Positions 1-8,193 of a stretch of 64,000 nt of DNA are shown piece by piece. The first letter of the stretch is position 1, and each line of letters starts with the position of its first letter. The notes beneath the pieces were generated by a model that saw only the letters and a list, made by a program, of their open reading frames with translations, was not told the origin of the DNA and made no database searches. The stretch covers positions 62,001 to 126,000 of the forward strand of contig NZ_JSVC01000007.1 of assembly GCF_000814475.1 (NCBI RefSeq), in the 5' to 3' direction. This stretch comes from Flavihumibacter solisilvae (GTDB lineage: Bacteria > Bacteroidota > Bacteroidia > Chitinophagales > Chitinophagaceae). The position numbers were made by a program, and so were the translations under genes.

Positions 1-59
1 GACGACCATGGTTTCGTATTTTTCTGCAGTTGCCAATCGTTGTAATTTGCACCGCCTGA

Positions 60-89
60 CAAATCTAGAATTCAGGCTGGTAAATCAAA
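60..89 (-). promoter_or_regulatory. Candidate Bacteroidota-type promoter reading off the left edge
   Basis: On the minus strand TTTG (89 to 86) is followed after 18 bases by TAGATTTG (67 to 60), an exact match to the TAnnTTTG -7 element known for the primary sigma factor of Bacteroidota. It points toward a gene that would begin at or beyond the left edge; an ATG lies on the minus strand at 10 to 8. A 6-bp inverted repeat (GCCTGA at 54-59, TCAGGC at 72-77) overlaps the -7 element and could be an operator. The promoter is inferred from sequence only. Confidence 0.45.
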
Positions 90-101
90 AACATTTTTTC
101 C

Positions 102-1205
102 ATGGTATATAAAGCGATAGGACTAATGAGTGGGAGTTCCCTTGACGGACTCGATATAGCGTATGTTTTTCTACATGAAACAGGGGGGCGCTGGAATATG
201 GAAATCCAGCATACTTACTGTCACCATTATACCGAAGAGTGGGTGGAAAAGCTACGAGGTGCTATTAACCTGTCGGCCCGGGATTATATGCTGCTTCATG
301 CCGATTACGGGCATTATATCGGAAATGCCGTGAATGATTTTATCCAGCGATTCGGCTTGCATCACAAGGTAGATATGATCTCTTCCCACGGTCATACCAC
401 ATTCCATATGCCTCTTCGCGGAATGACCGGCCAGATAGGTGATGGTGCTGCAATTGCGGCCGAAACAGGTTTGCCCGTTATCAGCGATCTGCGGGCCCTG
501 GATATCGCCTTCGGTGGCCAGGGTGCCCCGATTGTACCCATAGGCGAAAAGCTTTTGCTTGGCGATTATGGTTTTCTGCTGAACCTGGGCGGAATTGCCA
601 ACCTGTCGTACCGGAATAACGGTAGTTATTATGCGTTCGATATCTGTCCTGCAAACCGGGTACTGAATATGCTTGTAAAACAGGAAGGCATTGCAATGGA
701 TGAAGGCGGAAAACTCGCAGGTTCCGGCCAGCCTGACACTAAGATGCTTGAGCAACTCGACAAACTGGATTATTACGGCCTTCCCTACCCCAAATCGCTA
801 GCCAATGATTTTGGAACTGATGTGGTATACCCCATCCTGGCAGATTCGGGTCTCGCCACTGCCGACGCACTTGCGACTTATTCCGAACATATTGCCAGGC
901 AACTAAAGCTGAATATTGACAATATCGCCGCCCGTGAACACATGAACCTGGAAGGGCAGAAATTGCTGGTAACCGGCGGGGGGGCATTGAATGATCACCT
1001 TGTTGGTCGCATCCGGGCAGCAGTGGAAGGGTCGGGTTTAACCGTTGATGTGCCGGACCGTCAACTTGTCGAGTATAAAGAAGCAGTGATCATGGCCCTG
1101 ATTGGTGTATTACGGTGGCGCGAAGAAAACAATACACTGGCATCTGTGACCGGCGCACGACGGGACAGCATAGGCGGTGCAATGTGGCTGGGTGTTGAAG
1201 CCTGA
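102..1205 (+). CDS. anmK: Anhydro-N-acetylmuramic acid kinase
   Basis: This cytoplasmic ASKHA-fold sugar kinase cleaves and phosphorylates 1,6-anhydro-MurNAc to MurNAc-6-phosphate, a step in recycling peptidoglycan fragments. The 367-residue length is normal for AnmK. The N-terminal phosphate loop GLMSGSSLDGLD (from residue 7), the GQGAPIVP stretch and the GGIANLS motif near residue 163 are all visible, and the C-terminus has the expected VTGGGALN segment. The ATG at 102 fits because the ATP-binding motif follows directly. No other recycling gene is adjacent. It converges on the LytTR regulator gene with a 10-base gap, and a divergent promoter lies upstream. Confidence 0.95.
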   Translation: MVYKAIGLMSGSSLDGLDIAYVFLHETGGRWNMEIQHTYCHHYTEEWVEKLRGAINLSARDYMLLHADYGHYIGNAVNDFIQRFGLHHKVDMISSHGHTTFHMPLRGMTGQIGDGAAIAAETGLPVISDLRALDIAFGGQGAPIVPIGEKLLLGDYGFLLNLGGIANLSYRNNGSYYAFDICPANRVLNMLVKQEGIAMDEGGKLAGSGQPDTKMLEQLDKLDYYGLPYPKSLANDFGTDVVYPILADSGLATADALATYSEHIARQLKLNIDNIAAREHMNLEGQKLLVTGGGALNDHLVGRIRAAVEGSGLTVDVPDRQLVEYKEAVIMALIGVLRWREENNTLASVTGARRDSIGGAMWLGVEA

Positions 1206-1215
1206 GCCGGATAAA

Positions 1216-1962
1216 TTATTTCAGTGCGACCCGCAGTTTGCTGTAACCGCTTCGGCTCACGGGCAGTTTCTTCCCGGAACGTAACAGTACCAGGTAAGTT
1301 TCCTTTTCCAGTTGATGCAGTTGCGTTATTTCTTTTATGTTGACAATATAAGACCGGTGGATCCTGATAAATCCGGAAGCCGGCAATAGTTGTTCGAATG
1401 ATTGCATTGTCCTGTTCTTGAGGTAGATGCCGTTTGAAGTGGCAATTCTTGCATAGTCATCGGCAGCTTCAATATAATGGATGTCATCAACGAGTACGAT
1501 ACGGATATTGTTATTATCGCGGATCACGATCCTATCGTTTTGCATCGGCGATTGTGCGGCGGTTTCAAGCAGGGCCTTTGTCTTCTCACCCCTTCCGGCA
1601 TTATCAGCTGAATGCTGCTGTGCGAATTTGTGAATGGCTTTATCAAAACGTTCCTGGCTGAACGGTTTGAGAAGGTAATCAACAGCATGATGCTCAAAGG
1701 CGCGGATCGCATATTCATCAAAAGCTGTGGCAAAGATGATCGCCGGCGGATCCTCAACGAGCTCCAGCATTTCAAATCCATTGATCTTGGGCATCTGGAT
1801 ATCAAGGAAAACCAGATCGGGATGGTGTTGCTGGATTGCTTTCAATCCTTCAAACCCGTCGTTGCAGGCCTGGGTCACTTCGAATTGGGGATGTGCTTGC
1901 AGGTATTCCCTGATCACCTGGCTGGCGAGTGGTTCATCATCAATTATTATTACCCTGAACAT
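1216..1962 (-). CDS. LytTR-family response regulator
   Basis: This is a two-component DNA-binding regulator with an N-terminal receiver domain (about residues 1-120) and a C-terminal LytTR domain (about 145-245). The phospho-acceptor is D54 in the VFLDIQMP context, the acidic pair is at D8-D9, and the conserved lysine is K99 in LLKPF. The LytTR part shows the IHRSYIVNI signature. Its start overlaps the end of the upstream sensor kinase by 23 bases, so the two are translationally coupled and almost certainly a cognate pair. It ends a four-gene minus-strand operon that starts with a LiaF-like protein, which suggests an envelope-related signal. Target genes cannot be read from the sequence. Confidence 0.92.
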   Translation of the reverse strand: MFRVIIIDDEPLASQVIREYLQAHPQFEVTQACNDGFEGLKAIQQHHPDLVFLDIQMPKINGFEMLELVEDPPAIIFATAFDEYAIRAFEHHAVDYLLKPFSQERFDKAIHKFAQQHSADNAGRGEKTKALLETAAQSPMQNDRIVIRDNNNIRIVLVDDIHYIEAADDYARIATSNGIYLKNRTMQSFEQLLPASGFIRIHRSYIVNIKEITQLHQLEKETYLVLLRSGKKLPVSRSGYSKLRVALK

Positions 1963-2998
1963 AATGCTGTGGAATATTTATCGTAGTGGTAAAAAGGTTG
2001 TTTAATGCCTCTGACCGCAGGAGATCCTGCCGGCCGAAAATCAGGTAGAGCCTGCGTTGTACTGCTGATAGTCCGAAGCCTGTTCCCCTGCGGGCCGGAC
2101 TCGTTCCCGGATCAAAAGGATTTGTTACTTCGATAGTGAGAAAACCATTCTGGCAGTTAGAATTCAGGCGGATGGTTACCTCACCGATTGTATCATAAAG
2201 TCCGAACTTAATCGCGTTCTCTACGATCGGCTGCAGTAACAATGGTGGCAGTGCAGCTTCTGTACAGTTTTCGTTGATATGGATTTCCGTTTGCAGCCGG
2301 TGACCAAATCTAAGCTTCTCAATTTCAAGATAACGGTTGATCTGTTCCATTTCTTCAGCCAGTGGTACCAGCTCGCCATCTTTCCGGTTAATAGTAGCAC
2401 GAAGGAAGGTTGACAACTGTTCAATCATCTTCCTGGCTTCTTTAGGCTGTGAACCGACAAGTGCATTTATTGAGTTGAGGCTGTTGAACAGGAAATGAGG
2501 CTGAAGCTGCTGCCTCAATTTGAACAATTCAGCCTCGCGGGCCAGGGCCAGTGTCTCCTGGGCGCGTTCAGCAGCTTCGCCCTGGCGGTTAAGAAGGTTC
2601 CAGAGAATATTGAGGACCACCATCATGCCCACCATCAGGATGGCAAATCCTGTGCGGATCCCGAATGTACGGTTCAGCAAAGAGTTGTAAGCAGGATCAC
2701 CACGGATGATTACGGGCAGCAACAGGTGTGCGGCCAGGGCAAGAAGGAAAGCAAATACAGCAGCAAGCACAAGCGTTATCCAGAATTTACCTGCCGGTGG
2801 CTGGTAATAGCGGAATGTATGCATAATGGCAGAGTTTCCGAGAATCAGAAGACCTGCATTGAACAATGAATCCGTAAGGCTGGTAATGAAGGGAAATCCC
2901 ATCTGCAGCAGCGTGAAAAAATTCAATTGCAGCAACAGGTAAATAAATATGCCCGTAATCAGCTTTAGCGTCAGCTGTGAGTAGGGGATGGTTGGCAT
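1940..2998 (-). CDS. LytS-type membrane sensor histidine kinase
   Basis: This is a 352-residue sensor kinase of the His_kinase/HATPase (LytS/YehU-like) class. Four hydrophobic segments (about residues 10-30, 44-60, 73-97, 117-135) give a membrane-embedded sensor with no large extracellular loop. A short coiled coil follows, then the phospho-acceptor H168 in QLQPHFLFNSLN, and an HATPase domain with a VENAIKFGL N-box and a GTGFGLSAV G-box. Its 3' end overlaps the LytTR regulator by 23 bases and its 5' end overlaps the DUF4288 gene by 28 bases. The absence of an extracellular sensor fits intramembrane sensing or control by a membrane partner, for which the LiaF-like protein of the same operon is a candidate (inference). 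Confidence 0.9.
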   Translation of the reverse strand: MPTIPYSQLTLKLITGIFIYLLLQLNFFTLLQMGFPFITSLTDSLFNAGLLILGNSAIMHTFRYYQPPAGKFWITLVLAAVFAFLLALAAHLLLPVIIRGDPAYNSLLNRTFGIRTGFAILMVGMMVVLNILWNLLNRQGEAAERAQETLALAREAELFKLRQQLQPHFLFNSLNSINALVGSQPKEARKMIEQLSTFLRATINRKDGELVPLAEEMEQINRYLEIEKLRFGHRLQTEIHINENCTEAALPPLLLQPIVENAIKFGLYDTIGEVTIRLNSNCQNGFLTIEVTNPFDPGTSPARRGTGFGLSAVQRRLYLIFGRQDLLRSEALNNLFTTTINIPQHYVQGNNN

Positions 2999-3336
2999 TG
3001 CAGTTTATTTTGCAGCAGGTTGCGTGCCCTGGTATGGAGCATATTCCTGTAACTCTGTGGGTTGTCAATTTCGGTTATCCGGCTGTACACTTCCGCACCA
3101 TCAATTATCTGGTGAAGCAGCAGTAATTCCGGAACCTCGACAAACTTCCATTGAACGAGCTGTTGCTGACTGTTGGGAAAGGTAACAGCTTCCTGCTGGC
3201 CAATCCGGTATGCTTTTTCATATGCGCTCTTCAGGTCAGTTGCTGAGACAAGCCTGAGCTGTTCATCGAACTGCGGACAATGATCCCCGTCGCCGCAGAT
3301 GATCTCGTAAACGATCTTTGCAATATACCAGTTCAT
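2971..3336 (-). CDS. DUF4288 domain protein
   Basis: This is a small cytoplasmic protein of 121 residues. It matches the DUF4288 pattern: an N-terminal MNWYIAKIVYEI strand, a central SAYEKAYRIGQQE helix, then WKFVEVPELLLL and a DGAEVYSRI motif. The family has no established function. I chose the ATG at 3336 because the family motif starts there; the frame stays open 15 codons further upstream (ATG at 3381), but that stretch does not resemble the family. The gene sits between the LiaF-like gene and the LytS kinase and overlaps the kinase by 28 bases, so it is co-translated with a signalling system. That is the only clue to its role. Confidence 0.82.
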   Translation of the reverse strand: MNWYIAKIVYEIICGDGDHCPQFDEQLRLVSATDLKSAYEKAYRIGQQEAVTFPNSQQQLVQWKFVEVPELLLLHQIIDGAEVYSRITEIDNPQSYRNMLHTRARNLLQNKLQCQPSPTHS

Positions 3337-3377
3337 AAAGAGATGATTAGTGATGAGTGGATAAATATGGCCGGATG

Positions 3378-4250
3378 TCAATGACTCTCGATTTCAATTC
3401 CCCCAAATACTGCATTGCCTTCAATATGGAGGATCTTGTCGGAGTAAATTGCGTGACGTGGGCGTTTGTCTTCTATTCCGCCGAGCACTGCATTGGTTTC
3501 AAGTTTCAGTTGCCAGTGTGCCGGAACGACGAGCCGGATGCTTCCGAAAACAGAATTAAGCTCAAGTCTTGCCGGTTGCTGGATGTCGGCCTGTAGGAGG
3601 TTGATCTCCGCACTTGCAAAGACGGCTGATACTTCCCCGCCGCGAAACTCCTTTGTGATCACGACCTTGCGGACGTTGCCGAATACGACACTTTCGTCGA
3701 TGGTCTCACGGTCGGTAATGGTCGATCCGTCCATTCCACCTGAAGCAGTGAATCCCGTTTCACCTTCACTTCCGGTGTCCATACCTGTCCGAGAGCTCGT
3801 CCGCCTGTTTTTTGAGCGCGTGGTCCTGATCATGATAAGCAATCCGACTATAATAAGAGCGGCAGGTATCAGGTAAGGTTCAATGGCCTGGTTCGGAAAA
3901 TATTCCCTTACCAGGAAGATCACGCCAACTGCAGTCGGAACCAGCCAGAACATATGCCTGAAGCCATTGCTGATGCCGGAAAAGACTCCTACAGCGATCA
4001 GGAGCATCTGCCATGTAAAGACGTATTCAGGAATGGGAGCACCTGCCTGCCGGGCGATTAGTAAACCACCAACTGTGCAAAGCATAAGGCCGAAGAAGAG
4101 ACCGTTGTGCTTTTCATTGCCACGCGCACAGTGGCGGAACCTCTCCCTGCGCATGCGCCGGTATTGGCGGTAGTCCCGTGGATCCATCGGATCTGCGGCA
4201 CCTTGCGAATTCTGCATGTTCTGTGAATTCTGTGTATCCTGGGCTTCCAT
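3378..4250 (-). CDS. LiaF-like membrane protein
   Basis: This protein of 290 residues has an N-terminal charged Arg-rich segment, four closely spaced hydrophobic segments (about residues 45-150, the DUF5668/LiaI-LiaF-like region), a Ser/Thr/Gly-rich linker, and a C-terminal beta-repeat domain (about 190-290) of the LiaF/DUF2154 class. The repeated SVFGNV, AVFASA, SVFGSI, AVLGGI and AVFGGI units are clear. LiaF in Firmicutes inhibits the LiaSR envelope-stress system. Here the gene heads an operon with a LytS-type kinase and a LytTR regulator, so an analogous role is plausible but inferred. The ATG at 4250 is preferred; an in-frame ATG at 4268 adds six residues. Confidence 0.82.
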   Translation of the reverse strand: MEAQDTQNSQNMQNSQGAADPMDPRDYRQYRRMRRERFRHCARGNEKHNGLFFGLMLCTVGGLLIARQAGAPIPEYVFTWQMLLIAVGVFSGISNGFRHMFWLVPTAVGVIFLVREYFPNQAIEPYLIPAALIIVGLLIMIRTTRSKNRRTSSRTGMDTGSEGETGFTASGGMDGSTITDRETIDESVVFGNVRKVVITKEFRGGEVSAVFASAEINLLQADIQQPARLELNSVFGSIRLVVPAHWQLKLETNAVLGGIEDKRPRHAIYSDKILHIEGNAVFGGIEIESH

Positions 4251-4362
4251 TGTAATAATTTTTACCAAAGCTACAGGCAGACTGATCGCCAGTCAAGTAG
4301 CAATAGGCCGGAAAGGGAGCTTTGTCGGTGAATGGGGGGAGCAGGGCGGTGAATGACGAAGG

Positions 4363-5997
4363 TCATTGTTCAAACCCAAATGTCGCCCCGTTGAACAGCC
4401 CTTTATCGCTGAGCTTAAGTTCCGGAATAACCAGGAGTGCCATAAATGAAAGTGTCATGAACGGTGCCGCCAGCGTTGATCCCAGGTCCTTTGCCATACT
4501 ATCGATCTCCGTATAGGCTTTTGCCACTTCATAGCCATCATCATTGCTCATCAGTCCTGCTACGGGAAGGGAAAGAACGGCTTCTTTATCGGGACAGACA
4601 CAACTGATGCCGCCTTTTTCCCGGATTACCAGGTTAACGGCTGCACAGAGGCTTATGTCGTCGACGCCTACAGCGATTATATTATGGGAGTCGTGAGCAA
4701 CCGAAGAAGCGATTGCGCCCTTTTTCAGTCCGAAATTCTTTACGAATCCAAGTGCAACGGGAGCCTGCCCGTAACGGTTAACCACGCAGATCTTCAACAG
4801 GTCCATTTTGGGATTACTGAGATAGAACCCGTTTTCAACGTTCAGGTCATTGGAAGTGATCGGGATCCTGTTCGTGATAAGCTGCCCGTTCAATGCTTCT
4901 ATGGCGGGCTGCGGTTCCCGGGTGGCGGGCATTCGGAAAGCATCGGCATTCAAAGGTTCCCGGCTGAACCGGTTTACTGTGGACGTATCCTGGTGGGGGA
5001 TGAGTGATTGTCCATTGCGCGCAACCAGCTGGCCATTCACCCAGGTTTCGAGTACGTCAAAATGCTCCAGTTCCTCCATCAGGATGAAGTCGGCAGGATC
5101 ACCCTCACGAAGCAGACCAACATTCATCCGGTAATGCAGAACGGGATTGATACAGGCTGCTCTCAGTATGTTGAACAAATCAATCTCCTTTTCAATGGCC
5201 CGTGCACACAGTTGATCAATATGACCAGCCACAAGGCTGTCGGGATGTTTGTCGTCGGTACAAAACATAATTTGCTCAGGGTACTTTTCCAGCAGCCCGA
5301 TCAGGGCATCAAAGTTCTTTGCGGCACTTCCTTCCCTTATCAGGATCTTCATGCCGTGTTGAAGTTTGTCAAGCGCTTCACCCGGGGTAAAGCATTCGTG
5401 ATCCGTGCTGATACCCGCAGCGATATAGCGATGCGCATCCTCGCCCCTTAACCCTGGCGCATGTCCGTCGACAGGCTTATCCAGGGTTTTTGCCGCAGCT
5501 ATCTTCTCCATCACTTCTGTGTCACCGTTCAGTACACCCGGAAAATTCATCATCTCGCTAAGGTAATAGATGTCGTCACGTTCCAAAAGCCTCCTGACAG
5601 CGGCAGCGTCCAGTTCAGCTCCCGCCGTTTCAAATTTTGTTGCCGGAACACAGCTCGGAGCACCAAAATGAAATTTAAAAGGGACCGTCCTTCCATTCGC
5701 AATCATAAACTCGATTCCTTCTTCGCCGCAGACGTTAGCGATCTCATGCGGATCGCTGACGGTGGCGACGGTGCCATGCACTACAGCCAACCGGGCAAAG
5801 GAAGATGGTACGAGCATCGAACTTTCAATGTGAACATGGGCATCGACAAAACCCGGCGTGATATAAGGAGCCGCTGTATTTATGCCATCAGAAAGCATCC
5901 GGATGCGGGTAATCCGTCCTTCAGCCAGGTGCAATTCTCCGAAATAAATATTCCTTGCCAGGATGTCGACAATATTGCCCTGGATGATTTCAGGCAT
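4363..5997 (-). CDS. ade: Adenine deaminase
   Basis: This enzyme of the amidohydrolase superfamily converts adenine to hypoxanthine and ammonia for purine salvage. The metal-binding [13 protein letters not shown] motif is near residue 50, followed by [16 protein letters not shown], and the C-terminal half has [14 protein letters not shown] and a GGISCV segment typical of bacterial Ade. With the ATG at 5997 it has 544 residues. The frame is open for another 46 codons upstream (to 6135), but that stretch is not Ade-like and would overlap the divergent LolA-like gene region. The gene stands alone, about 110 bases upstream of the LiaF-like operon on the same strand and divergent from the next gene. 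Confidence 0.95.
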   Translation of the reverse strand: MPEIIQGNIVDILARNIYFGELHLAEGRITRIRMLSDGINTAAPYITPGFVDAHVHIESSMLVPSSFARLAVVHGTVATVSDPHEIANVCGEEGIEFMIANGRTVPFKFHFGAPSCVPATKFETAGAELDAAAVRRLLERDDIYYLSEMMNFPGVLNGDTEVMEKIAAAKTLDKPVDGHAPGLRGEDAHRYIAAGISTDHECFTPGEALDKLQHGMKILIREGSAAKNFDALIGLLEKYPEQIMFCTDDKHPDSLVAGHIDQLCARAIEKEIDLFNILRAACINPVLHYRMNVGLLREGDPADFILMEELEHFDVLETWVNGQLVARNGQSLIPHQDTSTVNRFSREPLNADAFRMPATREPQPAIEALNGQLITNRIPITSNDLNVENGFYLSNPKMDLLKICVVNRYGQAPVALGFVKNFGLKKGAIASSVAHDSHNIIAVGVDDISLCAAVNLVIREKGGISCVCPDKEAVLSLPVAGLMSNDDGYEVAKAYTEIDSMAKDLGSTLAAPFMTLSFMALLVIPELKLSDKGLFNGATFGFEQ

Positions 5998-6107
5998 ATG
6001 GTGCTGTTTATCAATGCAATTTACCCAACTACCCGAAAAAGTGAAAAAAAGCGATGCTATTATGCAATCATTTGGTTGAACGGCTGGCAAACACCCGTAT
6101 TTCATTA

Positions 6108-6115
6108 TAAATTTG
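6108..6115 (+). promoter_or_regulatory. Candidate -7 element for the LolA-like pair
   Basis: TAAATTTG matches the TAnnTTTG -7 consensus exactly and lies 33 bases before the ATG at 6149, so the predicted transcript would have a leader of about 25-30 bases. No convincing TTTG sits at the usual -33 spacing, so the call is moderate. It lies inside the divergent region between ade and the LolA-like genes. Confidence 0.4.
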
Positions 6116-6148
6116 AGCATAACAATCAACCCCACTAAACAATTTTTT

Positions 6149-6898
6149 ATGCCAAAATGGATGACAGCGATAATTGCCTGTTACCTTACACTGAATCTTT
6201 TTGCAGCACAGGCCCAGAGTGTTGATGATGTCGTTTCAAAATATGAGGATGCGCTCGGGGGACGTGAAAAACTCAATAATATCCAGTCTGTTTATATGGA
6301 AGGAGTGTCGGTCGCACAGAACGGCAACGAGATCACTTCGAAAATGACGAAAGTGAACAAAAAGCTGATGCGCACGGAGATAAATTTCGGGATGGGCAGT
6401 TTCGCGATGCTGGTTACCGATAAAGCGGGGTGGATGAAAAATCCGCGGAATGGCGGAAACTTTGAACCAATGGGAGCAGAACGTGTAACTGCACTGCAGC
6501 CGGAGCTCGATTGTGCAGGACCACTGGTGAACTATGCGGCGAAAGGTCATATTGCCGAGCTCCTTGGCAAGGAAAATGTGGATGGGACGGAGTTGTTTAA
6601 GATCCGGCTTACACTGAATACCGGTAGTGTAATCACTTACTATATTGATCCGGCAACCTACTATGTCAGACGTGAAGTCCGAAAGGGGGGAGGCATGGGC
6701 AGAAGAGGCGGACAGGGTGGCCAGGGCGGTAATAATGCCGAAGCGGAGGTTGTGACTGAATTTGCGGACTATCAGAAAACCACAGATGGATTTGTATTCC
6801 CGTTTTCCGTAAAGCGCTCAGGCATGGGCGGTAGTACCACCTATGAAAAGATAGAAGTCAACCATCCTGTTGATCCTTCCTTATTTGAACCCAAATAA
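6149..6898 (+). CDS. LolA-like periplasmic protein, first of a tandem pair
   Basis: This exported protein of 249 residues has a signal peptide (about residues 1-23, ending AAQAQS). The rest resembles the LolA/outer-membrane lipoprotein-sorting-like fold often annotated in Bacteroidota: a [11 protein letters not shown] start, an alternating beta-strand pattern, and VEEFxDY-like and FEPK ends. A Gly/Arg-rich insertion (about residues 180-197, [15 protein letters not shown]) is absent from the next gene. I chose the ATG at 6149 over the upstream 6113 because the signal peptide begins there. It is followed after six bases by a paralogue. Lipoprotein binding is a family-level guess; the substrate is unknown. 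Confidence 0.72.
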   Translation: MPKWMTAIIACYLTLNLFAAQAQSVDDVVSKYEDALGGREKLNNIQSVYMEGVSVAQNGNEITSKMTKVNKKLMRTEINFGMGSFAMLVTDKAGWMKNPRNGGNFEPMGAERVTALQPELDCAGPLVNYAAKGHIAELLGKENVDGTELFKIRLTLNTGSVITYYIDPATYYVRREVRKGGGMGRRGGQGGQGGNNAEAEVVTEFADYQKTTDGFVFPFSVKRSGMGGSTTYEKIEVNHPVDPSLFEPK

Positions 6899-6904
6899 CA
6901 ACAT

Positions 6905-7627
6905 ATGCTGAGAAAGAAAATAATGCTGGCTATTGCCTCATTCCTGGTTACAATTACCGTAAGCGCCCAATCGGCGGATGAGGTGATAGACAAATACTTT
7001 GCAGCGATCGGCGGAAAGGAGAACTGGAAAAAAGTAACGTCACTCATAAGCGAGGGCACAATGTTGGTGCAGGGGGCCGATGTTACCCTTGTGTCGACGA
7101 CCGTGCATAATGTCGGTGTCCGGCAGGATATTTCCGTAATGGGTATGACAGGCTTCCAGATCATTACACCCACCGCAGGGTGGGCGTACTTACCATTCCA
7201 CGGACAAACATCGGTTCAGCAACTACCTGAAGATGCGGTTAAGCAAAGTGTTGACCAGTGTGACCTTCAGGGTGCGTTGATGGATTATAAATCTAAGGGG
7301 CATAAAGTCGAATATGCGGGTAAGGATGAAGTTGACGGGAAGGCAATGCTTAAGCTGAATATCACCCATAAAAGCGGCAAGCAGGAGACGTACTTTATCG
7401 ATTCGGAAAACTGGTACCTGGTAAAGGTGCTGTCGAAGCAGGTTGTAAATGGCCTCGAATCTGAATCCGTTGTCTTCTTCAGCAACTACCAGAAACTGCC
7501 TGAAGGCATTGTGATTCCGATGGCAATTAACCTTCCGGTTGCTCCGGGCATGAGTGCTGACCTGGTAGTAAAGAAAGTGGAAGTGAACAAGCCGGTTGCA
7601 GATTCTACTTTTAAGCCGTCTTTATAA
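6905..7627 (+). CDS. LolA-like periplasmic protein, second of a tandem pair
   Basis: This 240-residue exported protein has a signal peptide (about residues 1-21, ending VSAQS). It is a paralogue of the preceding gene: the shared landmarks are EVIDKYFAAIGG near the N-terminus, the LxGALMDYKSKGHKVEY region in the middle, a TYFIDxxxWYLVK strand and a final FKPSL. The two genes are six bases apart and presumably co-transcribed, so this looks like a local duplication followed by divergence, with the Gly-rich insertion only in the first copy. A 7-bp stem hairpin lies just after the stop. Its function is inferred only from a LolA-like fold. Confidence 0.72.
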   Translation: MLRKKIMLAIASFLVTITVSAQSADEVIDKYFAAIGGKENWKKVTSLISEGTMLVQGADVTLVSTTVHNVGVRQDISVMGMTGFQIITPTAGWAYLPFHGQTSVQQLPEDAVKQSVDQCDLQGALMDYKSKGHKVEYAGKDEVDGKAMLKLNITHKSGKQETYFIDSENWYLVKVLSKQVVNGLESESVVFFSNYQKLPEGIVIPMAINLPVAPGMSADLVVKKVEVNKPVADSTFKPSL

Positions 7628-7633
7628 AAACAA

Positions 7634-7660
7634 AGTCTCCCTGAAAGGAGACTATTGTTT
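7634..7660 (+). terminator. Probable terminator after the LolA-like pair
   Basis: AGTCTCC (7634-7640), a six-base loop and GGAGACT (7647-7653) form a perfect 7-bp stem seven bases after the stop codon, followed by the weak T-rich stretch ATTGTTT. Its position fits the end of the two-gene transcript. Confidence 0.6.
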
Positions 7661-8035
7661 GAACGTGAAAAACCAAATCTGACTTAAAACTGGTGCCTGT
7701 AAAAAAACTGGGTTTAGGGGTTTCCAGTATTATATTCTGACTCAAAGATGCAGTGGCAGATCATAGAGTTAAAAACTGTTCGATAAGATGACCTGATTTC
7801 CCGATGGATGGGAAATTTTTGCTGACGAACTGAGGAGTGGCACTCCACAAATAGTGGTATAAAATCACCGTTGATCATAGTTGTACCGCTTTGGAGTTAA
7901 ATGGTACAACGTTTGTACCTGTAATTACCTAAAACTGAGGGTATGGATCAAAAACAACACACACAGGCATCGTATTATTGGAAATGCATCATGTTTAGAA
8001 CCAATTAATTTCACCCGGACGGTAAATAAAGGGGG

Positions 8036-8063
8036 CCGGCAGATTATCTGCCGGTCTTTTTTT
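8036..8063 (+). terminator. Strong rho-independent terminator
   Basis: CCGGCAGA (8036-8043), loop TTA, TCTGCCGG (8047-8054) make a perfect 8-bp GC-rich stem followed by TCTTTTTTT. No annotated gene ends nearby: the nearest upstream plus-strand gene stops at 7627 and already has its own hairpin. It therefore probably ends a separate short transcript or acts as an attenuator for the gene at 8194. Confidence 0.8.
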
Positions 8064-8193
8064 GTCCAGATATGGACGGAAGGTGTATCGAAACCGCACA
8101 ACGTATCTTTCGGTTGTAGGTCACTGTTTGCTGATTATCAACGGTTTGAAAAAATAGTATCCTTCTTGCTGGATTCCTTGTTAATCTGGTAGC

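Larger units (their letters stand above)
7628..8193 (+). other. 566-bp intergenic region dense in hairpins
   Basis: I see no long coding frame here. It holds five or more inverted repeats: the terminator at 7634-7653; ATTTCCC/GGGAAAT (7796-7816) followed by five T; GGAGT/ACTCC (7834-7846); the overlapping set GTTGTACC (7880-7887), GGTACAAC (7903-7910) and TTGTACC (7913-7919), in which the middle arm can pair with either neighbour; and a strong terminator at 8036-8063. A 21-codon ATG frame at 7943-8008 is the only short ORF noted, and its coding status is doubtful. The arrangement suggests one or two short structured RNAs, or a leader or attenuator ahead of the permease gene at 8194. Confidence 0.5.

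Noticed and set aside
5998-6135. 46-codon N-terminal extension of adenine deaminase
   Set aside because: It does not resemble the family, and [11 protein letters not shown] is the natural start; the extension lies in the divergent promoter region.
5461-6138. 225-codon plus-strand frame opposite adenine deaminase
   Set aside because: It is antisense to the conserved metal-binding region of Ade and has no signal, motif or domain.
7943-8008. 21-codon ATG frame in the structured intergenic region
   Set aside because: It has no ribosome-binding site or family similarity and runs into the region just before the terminator; too short to support.
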